Shown here: positions 1 to 7,691 of the stretch, one piece after another
Layout: the number at the start of each line of letters is the position of its first letter
Position numbering within the stretch: position 1 is the first letter of the stretch
Source of the DNA: DATEPR01 sp036503065
GTDB taxonomy: Bacteria; Actinomycetota; Actinomycetes; Mycobacteriales; Pseudonocardiaceae
NCBI GenBank assembly: GCA_036503065.1
Contig: DASXXM010000258.1
Span: 1 to 18,226, forward strand
Direction: 5' to 3'
DNA length: 18,226 nucleotides
Made by a program: the position numbers and the translations under genes
The notes under the pieces: generated by a model
The model's input: the letters and a program-made list of their open reading frames with translations, nothing else
What the model was told of the DNA's origin: nothing
The model's database searches: none

Positions 1-66
1 GGTCGCGCCCGCGTTGTCGAACGCGGACGGATCGACCTTGGTACCCGGGGTCTTACGGCGTGCCAT
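1..66 (-). CDS. DNA topoisomerase/gyrase subunit A (ParC-like), N-terminal fragment
   Basis: The gene runs off the left edge of the window, so only 22 codons are visible, beginning MARRKTPGTKVDPSAFDNAG. It starts with ATG (66-64) and has an AGGGAG ribosome site about 4 bases upstream. It lies 39 bp downstream of the ParE/GyrB-like gene in the same direction. The partner A subunit, which would carry the DNA-cleaving tyrosine, usually sits next to the B subunit. The short basic N-terminus fits actinobacterial ParC/GyrA-like proteins, but no diagnostic domain is inside the window. The product name therefore rests mainly on position; that a gene starts here is better supported. Confidence 0.55.
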   Translation of the reverse strand, partial: MARRKTPGTKVDPSAFDNAGAT

Positions 67-105
67 CGTTCTCCCTCTGACGTTCTCCCCGCAAACCAAC
101 CCGAA

Positions 106-2157
106 TCAGATGTCGATTGCTTCGGTGTCCACCCGCGCCGCGGCCTCGACCAGCCAGTTGCGCCTCGGTTCGACCTTCTCGCCCATCAGCAGTTCCAGCG
201 CCTCGTCGGCGGCGATCGCGTCGTCCATCGTGATTCTGCGGACGGACCTGGTGGCCGGATTCATCGTGGTGTCCCACAGTTCGTCGGCATCCATCTCGCC
301 GAGGCCCTTGAACCGGGGGACCGGTTTGATGACCTGTTTGCCGGCCTTCTCCAACCGCGCCACGGTCTGTTCCATTTCCCGCTGGGTGAACGTGAAATTG
401 GTCTCGGTGTTGCGGCCCTTCGTGACCACCTTGTGCAATGGCGGCATGGCGGAGTAGAGCCGGCCGTCCTCGATCACCGGGCGCATGTACTTGGCGAACA
501 ACGTGATCAGCAGCGTCCGGATATGGGAGCCGTCGACATCGGCATCGGCCATCAGGATGACGCGGCCGTACCGCATCGCCGGCAGGTCGAACGTGCGGCC
601 GGTGCCGGCGCCGAGCACCTGCACGATGGACGCGATCTCCACATTGCGCAGCGTGTCGGCGATGCTCGCCTTCTGTACGTTGAGTATCTTGCCGCGCAAC
701 GGAAGCAGCGCCTGGTATTCCGATACCCGCGCCATTCTGGCCGAGCCGAGGGCGCTGTCACCCTCCACCAGGAAAAGCTCGCTGCGCGCCACGCCGGTGG
801 TGCGGCAGTCGACCAGTTTCGCGGGCATGGCCGCGCCCTCCAGCGCGGTCTTGCGGCGTGCCGCGTCCTTCTGCTGCTTCTGGGTCAGCCGCACGCGCGC
901 GGCGTCCACGACCTTCTGCAGCACGACCTTGGCCTCCGCCTTGGTCCTGCGGTCCTCGGTCCACGCCTTGATGTGCTGCTCGACCACGGCCTGGATGACC
1001 TTGGTGATCCCGGCCGTGGACAGCTCGTCCTTGGTCTGCGACGTGAACTGCGGCTCGGGAATCCGCACGTGGATGACGGCGGTCATGCCCTCCAGCACGT
1101 CGTCCAGGGTCGGCGGGTCCTCCTTCGGCTTCAGCAGGCCGCGGCTGCGGGCGATCGCCTCCTGCATCGCCTTCACCGCGGCGCGGTCGAAGCCCTTGCG
1201 GTGCGTGCCGCCGTGCACGTTGTGGATCGTGTTGGTGAAGCACTCCACGGTGCGCTCGTAGCCGGTGCCCCAGCGGAACGCCACCTCGACCTCGGCGTGA
1301 CGCTCCACTTTGGACCGCATGACGCCGTTCTCGTCGGCCGCGTTCTCCAGGTACGTGCCGGTGCCGATCGCCATCAGCGTGCCGGTGACCGGTTTCTCGC
1401 TGTCCGGGGACAGAAAGTCGACCATGTCGGACAGGCCGTTGGGGTAGTGGAACGTCTCGTCGGCGATCGCGCCCTCGGTCGCGTCCCGCAGCACGTACGT
1501 GACACCGGGCACCAGGAACGCGGTGTTGCGCAGCTTGTTCCGCACGGCATCGCGGTTCAGCGCCGAGCCCGTGTCGAAGTAGCGCGGGTCGTACCAGTAG
1601 CGGATCGACGTGCCGCTGGACTCGCCGCGCTTCATCTTGCCGGTCACCCGCAGGCCGGACCGCTGGGTGAACTTCGCCTTGGGGCCACCGCCGTCGAACT
1701 CGCCGGGAACCCCGTGCGCGAACGACATCTGGTGGATCTTGCCCTCCTGCTTCACGGTCACGTCGAACCGCACGGACAGCGCGTTCACCGCGGACGCGCC
1801 GACGCCGTGCAGACCGCCGGACGTCTTGTACCCGGAGCCGCCGAACTTGCCGCCCGCGTGCAGTCGGGTGAGCACGAGTTCGACGCCGGACAGGCCGGAC
1901 TTGGTGTGCACACCGGTCGGGATACCGCGGCCGTCGTCGTCGACCTGGATGCTGCCGTCGGCGTGCAGGGTGACCACGACCTTGGTGGCGTGGCCCGCGA
2001 TGCCCTCGTCCGTCGAGTTGTCCACCACCTCGGTGAACAGGTGGTTGATCCCCCGGCTGTCGGTCGACCCGATGTACATGCCGGGCCGTTTCCGGACGGC
2101 TTCCAGGCCCTCCAGATGCGTCAGGTCGTCGGCCCCGTAGAACGTCTCGGCACTCAC
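106..2157 (-). CDS. parE: Type IIA DNA topoisomerase subunit B (ParE/GyrB-like)
   Basis: This is the ATPase subunit of a type IIA topoisomerase, 683 residues, which powers strand passage with an A subunit. The GHKL ATPase comes first: EVVDNSTDEG (Glu43 catalytic, Asn47 for Mg), then DDDGRGIP and the GGKFGGSGYKTSGGLHGVG ATP lid. The transducer domain carries QTKDEL, whose Lys contacts ATP. The TOPRIM domain has EGDSA and DADVDGSHI metal-binding motifs, followed by the C-terminal PRFKGLGEM. Length and the lack of a large insert fit ParE or short GyrB. I chose GTG at 2157 because GGGGAGA lies about 7 bases upstream and MxAETxYGADDL is the usual family start; an upstream in-frame GTG at 2196 lacks a well-spaced site. 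Without recF/gyrA neighbours this is probably the second (Topo IV-like) pair known in actinomycetes such as Streptomyces, but the parE versus gyrB label is inference. Confidence 0.9.
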   Translation of the reverse strand: MSAETFYGADDLTHLEGLEAVRKRPGMYIGSTDSRGINHLFTEVVDNSTDEGIAGHATKVVVTLHADGSIQVDDDGRGIPTGVHTKSGLSGVELVLTRLHAGGKFGGSGYKTSGGLHGVGASAVNALSVRFDVTVKQEGKIHQMSFAHGVPGEFDGGGPKAKFTQRSGLRVTGKMKRGESSGTSIRYWYDPRYFDTGSALNRDAVRNKLRNTAFLVPGVTYVLRDATEGAIADETFHYPNGLSDMVDFLSPDSEKPVTGTLMAIGTGTYLENAADENGVMRSKVERHAEVEVAFRWGTGYERTVECFTNTIHNVHGGTHRKGFDRAAVKAMQEAIARSRGLLKPKEDPPTLDDVLEGMTAVIHVRIPEPQFTSQTKDELSTAGITKVIQAVVEQHIKAWTEDRRTKAEAKVVLQKVVDAARVRLTQKQQKDAARRKTALEGAAMPAKLVDCRTTGVARSELFLVEGDSALGSARMARVSEYQALLPLRGKILNVQKASIADTLRNVEIASIVQVLGAGTGRTFDLPAMRYGRVILMADADVDGSHIRTLLITLFAKYMRPVIEDGRLYSAMPPLHKVVTKGRNTETNFTFTQREMEQTVARLEKAGKQVIKPVPRFKGLGEMDADELWDTTMNPATRSVRRITMDDAIAADEALELLMGEKVEPRRNWLVEAAARVDTEAIDI

Positions 2158-2204
2158 AGGGTCGTTCTCCCCGGTCGTGGCGCGCGGATACCGCACGCGT
2201 AGTC

Positions 2205-2222
2205 GGCTGGCTCCCTCCAGCC
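2205..2222 (-). terminator. Small hairpin between doxX-like gene and parE
   Basis: GGCTGG (2205-2210) and CCAGCC (2217-2222) form a perfect 6-bp stem with a 6-base loop. It lies 16 bp beyond the DoxX stop codon and about 48 bases before the parE start. It has no T tract. It could be a weak terminator or part of the parE leader. The evidence is only the inverted repeat. Confidence 0.25.
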
Positions 2223-2238
2223 AGACCTTACTCCCGGG

Positions 2239-2754
2239 TCACCTGGCGGCTCGGATGATGAGCACGACTGCGCCAAGTCCAAGGCCGAGGACCAGGCTGA
2301 AGACGGTCGAGTTCAGCTTTCCCGGCAACCACGAGCGGCGCCGGTCGAACGAGATCGTGCCGGGACCGGTGCAGGCAATGCCGACCGCGGCCAGGCCGAT
2401 GGCCGCGACGAAGTCGCCGCCGCTGCGCAGGAAGCCGTACGGGATCTGGCCTGCGACGACGGCGTTGAGCATGACGCCCATAACGGCCGCCGCGGCCAAC
2501 GGTGTCAGCAGGCCAAGGGTCAGCAACAGGCCGCCGCCGATCTCGGTCACGCCGGAGACGATCGCCCACAGCTTGGCCGGCGTGTAGCCCAGCGACGCGT
2601 AGTAGTGGACGTCGGCCGCGAAGTTGTTCCCGCCGAACCAGCCGAGCATTTCGCTCGCGCCGTGCACCGCGACCACCAGGCCGGGCGCGGCGCGCAGGAT
2701 GAGCAGGCCCACGTCGGCGGCGGTGGTCCGCCCGGTGCTGGCGGTTGTGGTCAC
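2239..2754 (-). CDS. DoxX family membrane protein
   Basis: The protein has 171 residues and four hydrophobic segments, roughly residues 15-35, 60-84, 86-104 and 145-167. This is the DoxX layout (quinol-oxidase-associated/DoxD-like superfamily). LRAAPGLVVAVHG at the N-terminus and a Gly-rich second helix followed by LLTPLAAAAVMG are typical. DoxX proteins are inner-membrane proteins linked in mycobacteria to thiol/oxidative-stress complexes; a role for this copy cannot be read from sequence. The GTG start at 2754 has AGGGAG six bases upstream. It lies 81 bp after the methyltransferase and 81 bp before parE on the same strand, so co-transcription is possible but not shown. Confidence 0.85.
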   Translation of the reverse strand: MTTTASTGRTTAADVGLLILRAAPGLVVAVHGASEMLGWFGGNNFAADVHYYASLGYTPAKLWAIVSGVTEIGGGLLLTLGLLTPLAAAAVMGVMLNAVVAGQIPYGFLRSGGDFVAAIGLAAVGIACTGPGTISFDRRRSWLPGKLNSTVFSLVLGLGLGAVVLIIRAAR

Positions 2755-2835
2755 GTCGAACTCCCTGCTCGGCGGGGACGGCGTGGTGATTGTGGCGGGA
2801 CGATCATCGCCGGGGCGCCGATGGCACCGTTTCCG

Positions 2836-3585
2836 TCAGCGGTGGGCGCGGTGCTGGGTGCGGAAGCAGACGGTGCGGAACGGGACCTCGATGGTGCCGC
2901 GGGACGTGGCCGGGTTGCCGTTGAGGTAGGTGCGGGCGTTGTCCAGCATGGCGTTCCGGTCCATCTCGGACAGTCCGAGCACGTGATCGTACGTGGCCAG
3001 CGACAGAACGAGGTCTTCTGTGGTCATCCGCAGCGTCCACGACTGCGAGAACTCGGCGGGCTGGTCGAAGCCGACCGTCGGCGGCACCTCGAACCGGCCG
3101 GGTGCTCGGCCCGATCCGCCGTGGATGCCGGCGATCTCGTCGAGCTTGGCCCGCCAGCCGACTCGGCGGTCGGGCATGGTCCACCCGACGGCCAACAGCC
3201 CGCCGGGCACGAGCACCCTGGCGATCTCCGGAAACGCCCGCTCGGGGTCGACCCAGTGCCACATCGAGTGACAGAACACGGCGTCGACGGCGCCGTCGCC
3301 GAGCGGGATCCGTTCCGCGGTGCCGTCCAACACCGTGACACCGGGGCGGTAGGCGGCCAACCGGCCCCGCATCCGGGCATCCGGCTCGACCGCGAAAACC
3401 GTCGGTACTCGTTCGGCCAGCGGCGCCGTGAACAGGCCCGTGCCGGCGCCGAGCTCCACCGCCGTGGTGATCGGGGTCGGGATGCCCGCCGTCAGCCAGT
3501 CGACGGCGACCGCCGGGGGTGTCGGCCGGAGCCGGTGGTAGGCCTGTGCCGCGTTGCCGAATCTGGTGCCGGATGCGGAGTCCAT
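2836..3585 (-). CDS. Class I SAM-dependent methyltransferase (Methyltransf_11 type)
   Basis: The protein has 249 residues. Motif I is VELGAGTGLFT (residues 43-53), the glycine-rich SAM loop. It is followed by the acidic ribose-binding segment FAVEPDARM, motif II-like DGTAERIPLGDGAVDAVFCH and the WHWVDPERAFPEIARVLVPGG stretch typical of UbiE/Methyltransf_11 proteins in actinomycetes. The acceptor substrate is unknown; the C-terminal half has no recognisable specificity domain. ATG at 3585 is the chosen start, with GAGGA about ten bases upstream. The gene is divergent from the DinB gene across 185 bp and leads the minus-strand run with the DoxX gene. Confidence 0.85.
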   Translation of the reverse strand: MDSASGTRFGNAAQAYHRLRPTPPAVAVDWLTAGIPTPITTAVELGAGTGLFTAPLAERVPTVFAVEPDARMRGRLAAYRPGVTVLDGTAERIPLGDGAVDAVFCHSMWHWVDPERAFPEIARVLVPGGLLAVGWTMPDRRVGWRAKLDEIAGIHGGSGRAPGRFEVPPTVGFDQPAEFSQSWTLRMTTEDLVLSLATYDHVLGLSEMDRNAMLDNARTYLNGNPATSRGTIEVPFRTVCFRTQHRAHR

Positions 3586-3727
3586 GTGTGGTCAGTCCTC
3601 GGTGGTATCAGTAAACCCGTTGTGCACGGCCCGGCGAAGTGTAGTGATCTGGCGTCCACCCGCGGGAAAGGCGCCAAGCCGCAGTAGACCGGTGGTCCGG
3701 ATGGCGCAGCGCGGTGGGAAGCTCTTG

Positions 3728-3754
3728 GCCTACAGATGCTGTGTTGCCTACAGA
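3728..3754 (+). repeat. GCCTACAGA direct repeat upstream of the DinB gene
   Basis: GCCTACAGA occurs at 3728-3736 and again at 3746-3754, an 18-bp period, 17 bases before the DinB start codon. Each copy contains TACAGA, which resembles a -10 element, so the repeat may be promoter-related or a site for a direct-repeat-binding regulator. This is seen in the sequence; the function is unknown. Confidence 0.4.
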
Positions 3755-3770
3755 CGAAGGGAAGGCGCGA

Positions 3771-4280
3771 ATGAGTGTCGCTGATGTGTTTGCCGACGCG
3801 TTCGGGCGAGTTCGGGATTCCGTCCACGGCACCGTCGACGGGCTGACGCAGGACCAGTTGGCGTACCGCGCCGACCCCGCGGCCAACTCGATCGCGTGGC
3901 TGGTCTGGCATCTCGCCCGGGTCCAGGACGACCACGTGGCCGACGTCGCCGGCTACGAACAGGCATGGACGGCCGACGGCTGGCTCGAACGGTACGGGCT
4001 GTCCTTCGACGCGTCCGACGTCGGCTACGGACACGACGCGGACGAGGTCGCCGAACTGGCCGGTGCGTCGGCGCAGTTGTTGACCGACTACTACGACGCC
4101 GTGCATGAGCGGACCCTCCAGTATGTGCGTGGCCTGACGGACGCGGACCTGAGCCGGATCGTCGACGAACGCTGGGATCCGCCGGTGACGCTGGGCGTTC
4201 GGCTGGTCAGCGTGGTCAACGACGACCTGCAACACGTCGGCCAGGCGGCGTTCGTCAGGGGTGTCGTGCTGCGTCGATAG
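3771..4280 (+). CDS. DinB superfamily protein (DUF664/mycothiol-dependent isomerase-like)
   Basis: The 169-residue protein matches the four-helix DinB fold of actinobacterial DUF664/MDMPI-type proteins, metal-dependent thiol-transferase-like enzymes often using mycothiol. Visible family marks are SIAWLVWHLARVQDDHV (His47), WxxRYGL in the middle and VNDDLQHVGQAAFVRG at the end (His155). In the usual metal triad a His lies four residues before the last one; here that position is Asp151, and His112 in AVHERT is another candidate ligand, so the metal site may be altered. The start at ATG 3771 has GAAGGGAAGG five bases upstream; an earlier in-frame codon at 3714 is less likely. The stop is only 11 bp before the glycyl-tRNA synthetase, so the two may form an operon. 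Confidence 0.82.
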   Translation: MSVADVFADAFGRVRDSVHGTVDGLTQDQLAYRADPAANSIAWLVWHLARVQDDHVADVAGYEQAWTADGWLERYGLSFDASDVGYGHDADEVAELAGASAQLLTDYYDAVHERTLQYVRGLTDADLSRIVDERWDPPVTLGVRLVSVVNDDLQHVGQAAFVRGVVLRR

Positions 4281-4291
4281 ACTCGCGAGTT

Positions 4292-7264
4292 GTGTTGACG
4301 ATGCAGGACGCGCTGCTCGCGCTGACCAGGTACTGGATGGACCGCGGCTGCATGGTGGTGCAGCCGTTCAATACGGAGGTCGGCGCCGGCACGCTGAACC
4401 CGGCGACCCTGCTGCGCGTGCTGGGTCCGGAGCCGTGGCGGGTCGGCTACGTCGAGCCGAGCGTCCGGCCGGACGACTCGCGCTACGGCGAGAACCCCAA
4501 CCGCCTGCAGACCCACACCCAGTTCCAGGTGATCCTCAAGCCGGACCCGGGCGACCCGCAGGAGCTGTACCTGGGCAGCCTGGCCGCGCTGGGCATCGAC
4601 GTGCGCGCCCACGACGTCCGGTTCGTCGAGGACAACTGGGCGTCGCCCGCGATGGGCGCGTGGGGCCTTGGCTGGGAGGTCTGGCTGGACGGCCTGGAGA
4701 TCACCCAGTTCACGTACTTCCAGCAGGCCGGCGGCATCACGGTCGATCCGGTGTCGGTGGAGATCACCTACGGCGTCGAGCGGATCATGATGGCTCTGCA
4801 GAACGTCGACCACTTCCGGGACATCGCCTACGCGCCCGGCCTGTCCTACGGTGAGGTGTTCGGGCAGGCCGAGTACGAGATGAGCCGGTACTACCTGGAC
4901 GACGCCGACGTCGACATGACGAAGCGCCTGTTCGAGGAGTACGCGGCCGAGGCACGGCGGATGCTGGACCTGCGGCTGCCGGTGCCCGCGCACTACCAGG
5001 TGCTCAAGTGTTCGCACGCCTTCAATGTGCTGGACGCACGCGGCGCCGTGTCCACGACCGAACGCGCGCGGGCGTTCGGTCGGATGCGCGCGCTGGCCCG
5101 CGAGGTGGCCGCGCTGTGGCGGGAGCGGCGCGCGGAACTGGGCCACCCGCTCGGCGAGTACCAGCCGCCATCGCCGGCCGTGCTGCCGGTCGCGCCGGCC
5201 GAGATCGACCACTCGTCGACCCTGCTGTTCGAGCTCGGCACCGAGGAATTGCCGGCCGCCGAGGTCACCCGCACTGCGGCACGCGTGCGGCAGGCCGTGA
5301 TCGACAAGCTGGCCGCGACCCGCCTGGACCACGGCGCTGTCCGCACCTACGCCACCCCGCGCCGCGTGGTCACGCTCGTCGACGGCGTCGCGCCGCGCGA
5401 GCCGGACGCGGAGCGCACCGTGCGTGGTCCACGGGTCACCGCGGCTTTCGACGCCGACGGCAACCCGACCCGTGCCGCCACCGGGTTCGCGGCAGGGCAA
5501 CGGGTGGCAATCACCGACCTGGTGCGGGTCGATGTGCAGGGTGTCGAGCACGTCGCGGTGGTCCGCGGGGACGCCGGCCGGGGCGCGGCGGAGGTGTTGT
5601 CCGGGGTGCTCGCGCAGGTCGTGGCGGAGCTGCGCGCGGAGAAGAACATGCGGTGGTGCGATCCCGCGCTGTCCTTCACCCGTCCGGTGCGCTGGCTGCT
5701 CGCGCTGCTGGACGACGTCGAGGTGCCGATCGCGGTGTCCGCGCTGGCCGGCGGCCGAACCACCCGGGTGCACCGGAGCGCCGACACGCCGACCGTGTCC
5801 GTGCCCACCGCGGTGGGCTATCTGGATTTCCTTGCTGGACAAGGCATTCTCGTGGACGCCGCGGAGCGCCGGGCTCGGATCGTCACGGCGGCACGGGAAC
5901 TGGCCGTGGAGGTGGGTGGCACGGTGGACGTGGTGGCGGAAGCCGCGCTGCTGGACGAGATCACGAACCTGGTCGAGTGGCCGACGCCGATCCTCGGCTC
6001 GTTCGCTGAGCGTTACCTGGAACTGCCGCCGGAGATCCTGACGACGGTGATGCGCAAGCACCAGCGCTACCTGCCGGTGCGGGATGCGGCGGGCACGCTG
6101 CTGCCGTACTTCATCACGGTGGCCAACGGTTCCTGCGACCGGGACGTGGTGCGCGCCGGCAACGAGGACGTGCTGCGCGCCCGCTACGAGGACGCGGCCT
6201 TCTTCTGGCGCGCCGACCTGCGCGCCGCGCCCGCGGCGATGAAGTCCAATTTGGACAAGCTGGCGTTCGAGGAACGGCTCGGTTCCATGGCCGACCGAGC
6301 GAACCGGATCGCCGCCGTCGCGCTGTCGCTGGCCGACGATCTCGGGCTGACCAGCACTACCCTCAGCAGGGCCGCCGAGCTGGCCAAGTTCGACCTCGGC
6401 TCGCAGATGGTCATCGAGCTGACCAGCCTCGCCGGCACGATGGCCCGCGAGTACGCGCTGCGGGCCGGCGAGCCCGCCGCGGTCGCCGAAGCGCTGTACG
6501 ACATGGAACTGCCAAGGACCGCCGGTGACCGGTTGCCGTCGACCGTGCCCGGAGCGCTGCTCGCGCTGGCCGACCGGCTCGATCTGCTGGCCGGCCTGTT
6601 CGCGGTCGGCGCCAGCCCGACCGGCAGTTCCGATCCGTTCGGCCTGCGGCGGGCAGCCCTGGGTGCGGTGGCGATCCTGCGCGCGGTGCCCGCGTTGCGG
6701 TCGCTGACACTCACACAGAGCCTGGCAACCGCGGCCGCGCAACTGCGGGTCGACGTACCGCCAACGGCTCTGGCGGATGCGCGGGAGTTCACCGTGCGAC
6801 GGTACGAACAGCAGCTCATCGACGCCGGTCATGATCATCATTTCGTGACGGCGGTGCTGCCGTTGGCTGACAGCCCCGCCATTGCCGACGAGACATTGGC
6901 CGAGCTGGCCCGCCGTTCCGGTCAGGCCGACTTCGCCGAGCTGGTGGCCGCTCTGCAGCGGGTGCGGCGGATCGTGCCGGCCGACGTGGTCGGCGGCCTG
7001 CGTCCTGAGTCGCTGACCGAACCGGCGGAACTGGCACTGGCGGACGCGGTCGCCAAGGTCACGTCGGCACTGGCCGGCGCTACCGCGTTGGCCGGTTTCG
7101 CCGATGTCGCGGTCGGGCTGGTGGGGCCGGTCAACGACTTCTTCGACGACGTTCTCGTGATGGCGGACGACCCGGACGTTCGGGCCGCCCGCCTCGGCCT
7201 GCTGGCTTCGGTGCGGGATCTGGCGGATGGCGTGTTGGACTGGGCGGCGTTGCCTCGGTCCTGA
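4292..7264 (+). CDS. glyQS: Glycyl-tRNA synthetase, fused alpha-beta chain
   Basis: The 990-residue protein charges tRNA-Gly with glycine. Residues 1 to about 285 are the complete GlyQ (alpha) catalytic chain: EVGAGTLNPATLLRVLGPEPW, class II motif 2 around RPDDSRYGENPNRLQ, FVEDNWASPAMGAWGLGWEVW, QFTYFQQAGG and motif 3 ITYGVERIMM. From about residue 305 (STLLFELGTEELPA) to the end is GlyS (beta), with MRKHQRYLPV, FFWRADL, KFDLGSQM, AGDRLPS and SDPFGLRRAALG, ending in the anticodon-binding helical domain. No frameshift is visible, so it should be active. GTG 4292 gives MLTMQDALLAL; ATG 4301 is an alternative, and neither has a strong ribosome site, which suits coupling to the DinB gene. Fused forms are known in chlamydiae and a few others. 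Most actinobacteria use the unrelated dimeric GlyRS, so this may be an extra or replacement enzyme (inference). Confidence 0.95.
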   Translation: MLTMQDALLALTRYWMDRGCMVVQPFNTEVGAGTLNPATLLRVLGPEPWRVGYVEPSVRPDDSRYGENPNRLQTHTQFQVILKPDPGDPQELYLGSLAALGIDVRAHDVRFVEDNWASPAMGAWGLGWEVWLDGLEITQFTYFQQAGGITVDPVSVEITYGVERIMMALQNVDHFRDIAYAPGLSYGEVFGQAEYEMSRYYLDDADVDMTKRLFEEYAAEARRMLDLRLPVPAHYQVLKCSHAFNVLDARGAVSTTERARAFGRMRALAREVAALWRERRAELGHPLGEYQPPSPAVLPVAPAEIDHSSTLLFELGTEELPAAEVTRTAARVRQAVIDKLAATRLDHGAVRTYATPRRVVTLVDGVAPREPDAERTVRGPRVTAAFDADGNPTRAATGFAAGQRVAITDLVRVDVQGVEHVAVVRGDAGRGAAEVLSGVLAQVVAELRAEKNMRWCDPALSFTRPVRWLLALLDDVEVPIAVSALAGGRTTRVHRSADTPTVSVPTAVGYLDFLAGQGILVDAAERRARIVTAARELAVEVGGTVDVVAEAALLDEITNLVEWPTPILGSFAERYLELPPEILTTVMRKHQRYLPVRDAAGTLLPYFITVANGSCDRDVVRAGNEDVLRARYEDAAFFWRADLRAAPAAMKSNLDKLAFEERLGSMADRANRIAAVALSLADDLGLTSTTLSRAAELAKFDLGSQMVIELTSLAGTMAREYALRAGEPAAVAEALYDMELPRTAGDRLPSTVPGALLALADRLDLLAGLFAVGASPTGSSDPFGLRRAALGAVAILRAVPALRSLTLTQSLATAAAQLRVDVPPTALADAREFTVRRYEQQLIDAGHDHHFVTAVLPLADSPAIADETLAELARRSGQADFAELVAALQRVRRIVPADVVGGLRPESLTEPAELALADAVAKVTSALAGATALAGFADVAVGLVGPVNDFFDDVLVMADDPDVRAARLGLLASVRDLADGVLDWAALPRS

Positions 7265-7300
7265 GCTCGGGTGCGGCTGGTTCCGGACTTTGGCCTGCCA

Positions 7301-7354
7301 GCGGGGTTCGGTGCGGTTCATGTGACCACCTTCCCGAAGGATCGAGAACCCCGC
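7301..7354 (+). terminator. Nested hairpin downstream of glyQS
   Basis: GCGGGGTTC (7301-7309) and GAACCCCGC (7346-7354) are perfect 9-bp arms. Inside the loop, CCTTC and GAAGG (7329-7340) form a second small hairpin. The structure starts 37 bases after the glyQS stop and has no T run. A terminator or an mRNA 3' end structure is the simplest reading; actinomycete terminators often lack a T tract. Confidence 0.4.
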
Positions 7355-7438
7355 ACCCGGCTGTCCACACCCAGCCAAAGTTGTCAACAGGCCGTCCCGG
7401 CCAGCCCACCAACAGCTCCAAAATGGACTAGACTGGAC

Positions 7439-7454
7439 TTGGGGGGCGCCCCAA
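7439..7454. terminator. TTGGGG/CCCCAA hairpin
   Basis: TTGGGG and CCCCAA flank a GGCG tetraloop, giving a compact 6-bp stem midway between two convergent genes. It is symmetric, so it could act on transcripts from either side. The evidence is only the repeat and its position. Confidence 0.25.
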
Positions 7455-7645
7455 TGGAATGCGCCAGAAATGCCGCCCGGCGGCGGTCCCGATTGGACTA
7501 GTGGGCGGCCGGTGGTGGATCCTGGGCCTGGTGTCGAAATGTGGGCTTGGCTGAGCGGCTCGCTTCTGTCACCGGTCGCGAGACGCGATGCGCCGGTCGG
7601 CGGCGTGGCTGAATCGCTCGCTTTCTCGGAGTGGCTTACGTTTTC

Positions 7646-7664
7646 GATGGCCGGCAGCGCCATC
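7646..7664 (-). terminator. Hairpin downstream of the lacI-family gene
   Basis: GATGGC and GCCATC are perfect 6-bp arms around a 7-base loop, 27 bases beyond the LacI stop codon. On the minus strand the stem is followed by GAAAACG rather than a T run. It is a candidate terminator only. Confidence 0.3.
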
Positions 7665-7691
7665 AGATCCTGAATCGGGTCCGGTCCAGTC

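Larger units (their letters stand above)
7265..7691. other. Convergent intergenic region, no gene recognised
   Basis: This 427-bp stretch lies between the 3' ends of the synthetase and the LacI gene. I see several inverted repeats (listed separately) and two copies of TGGACTAG (7424-7431, 7494-7501). There is also a loose 58-bp-spaced repeat starting TGGCTGA at 7548 and 7606. Open frames here lack the third-position GC pattern of the neighbouring genes. No tRNA or known RNA fold was recognised. Confidence 0.6.

Noticed and set aside
433..2202. 589-codon plus-strand frame across the ParE-like gene
   Set aside because: Antisense to a gene with complete GHKL and TOPRIM motifs; no domain of its own.
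3492..4235. 247-codon minus-strand frame across the DinB gene
   Set aside because: Overlaps the start of the methyltransferase and runs antisense to the DinB gene, which has family motifs and a ribosome site.
7424..7436. DasR-like site TGGACTAGACTGG
   Set aside because: Only about 9 of 12 positions match TGGTCTAGACCA, symmetry is poor, and it lies between convergent genes where no promoter is expected.
4091..7663. Very long open frame (1,190 codons) on the minus strand across the glycyl-tRNA synthetase gene
   Set aside because: It is antisense to a clearly recognised synthetase; its product is rich in Arg, His, Gln and Gly with no domain. Such frames are common opposite high-GC genes.
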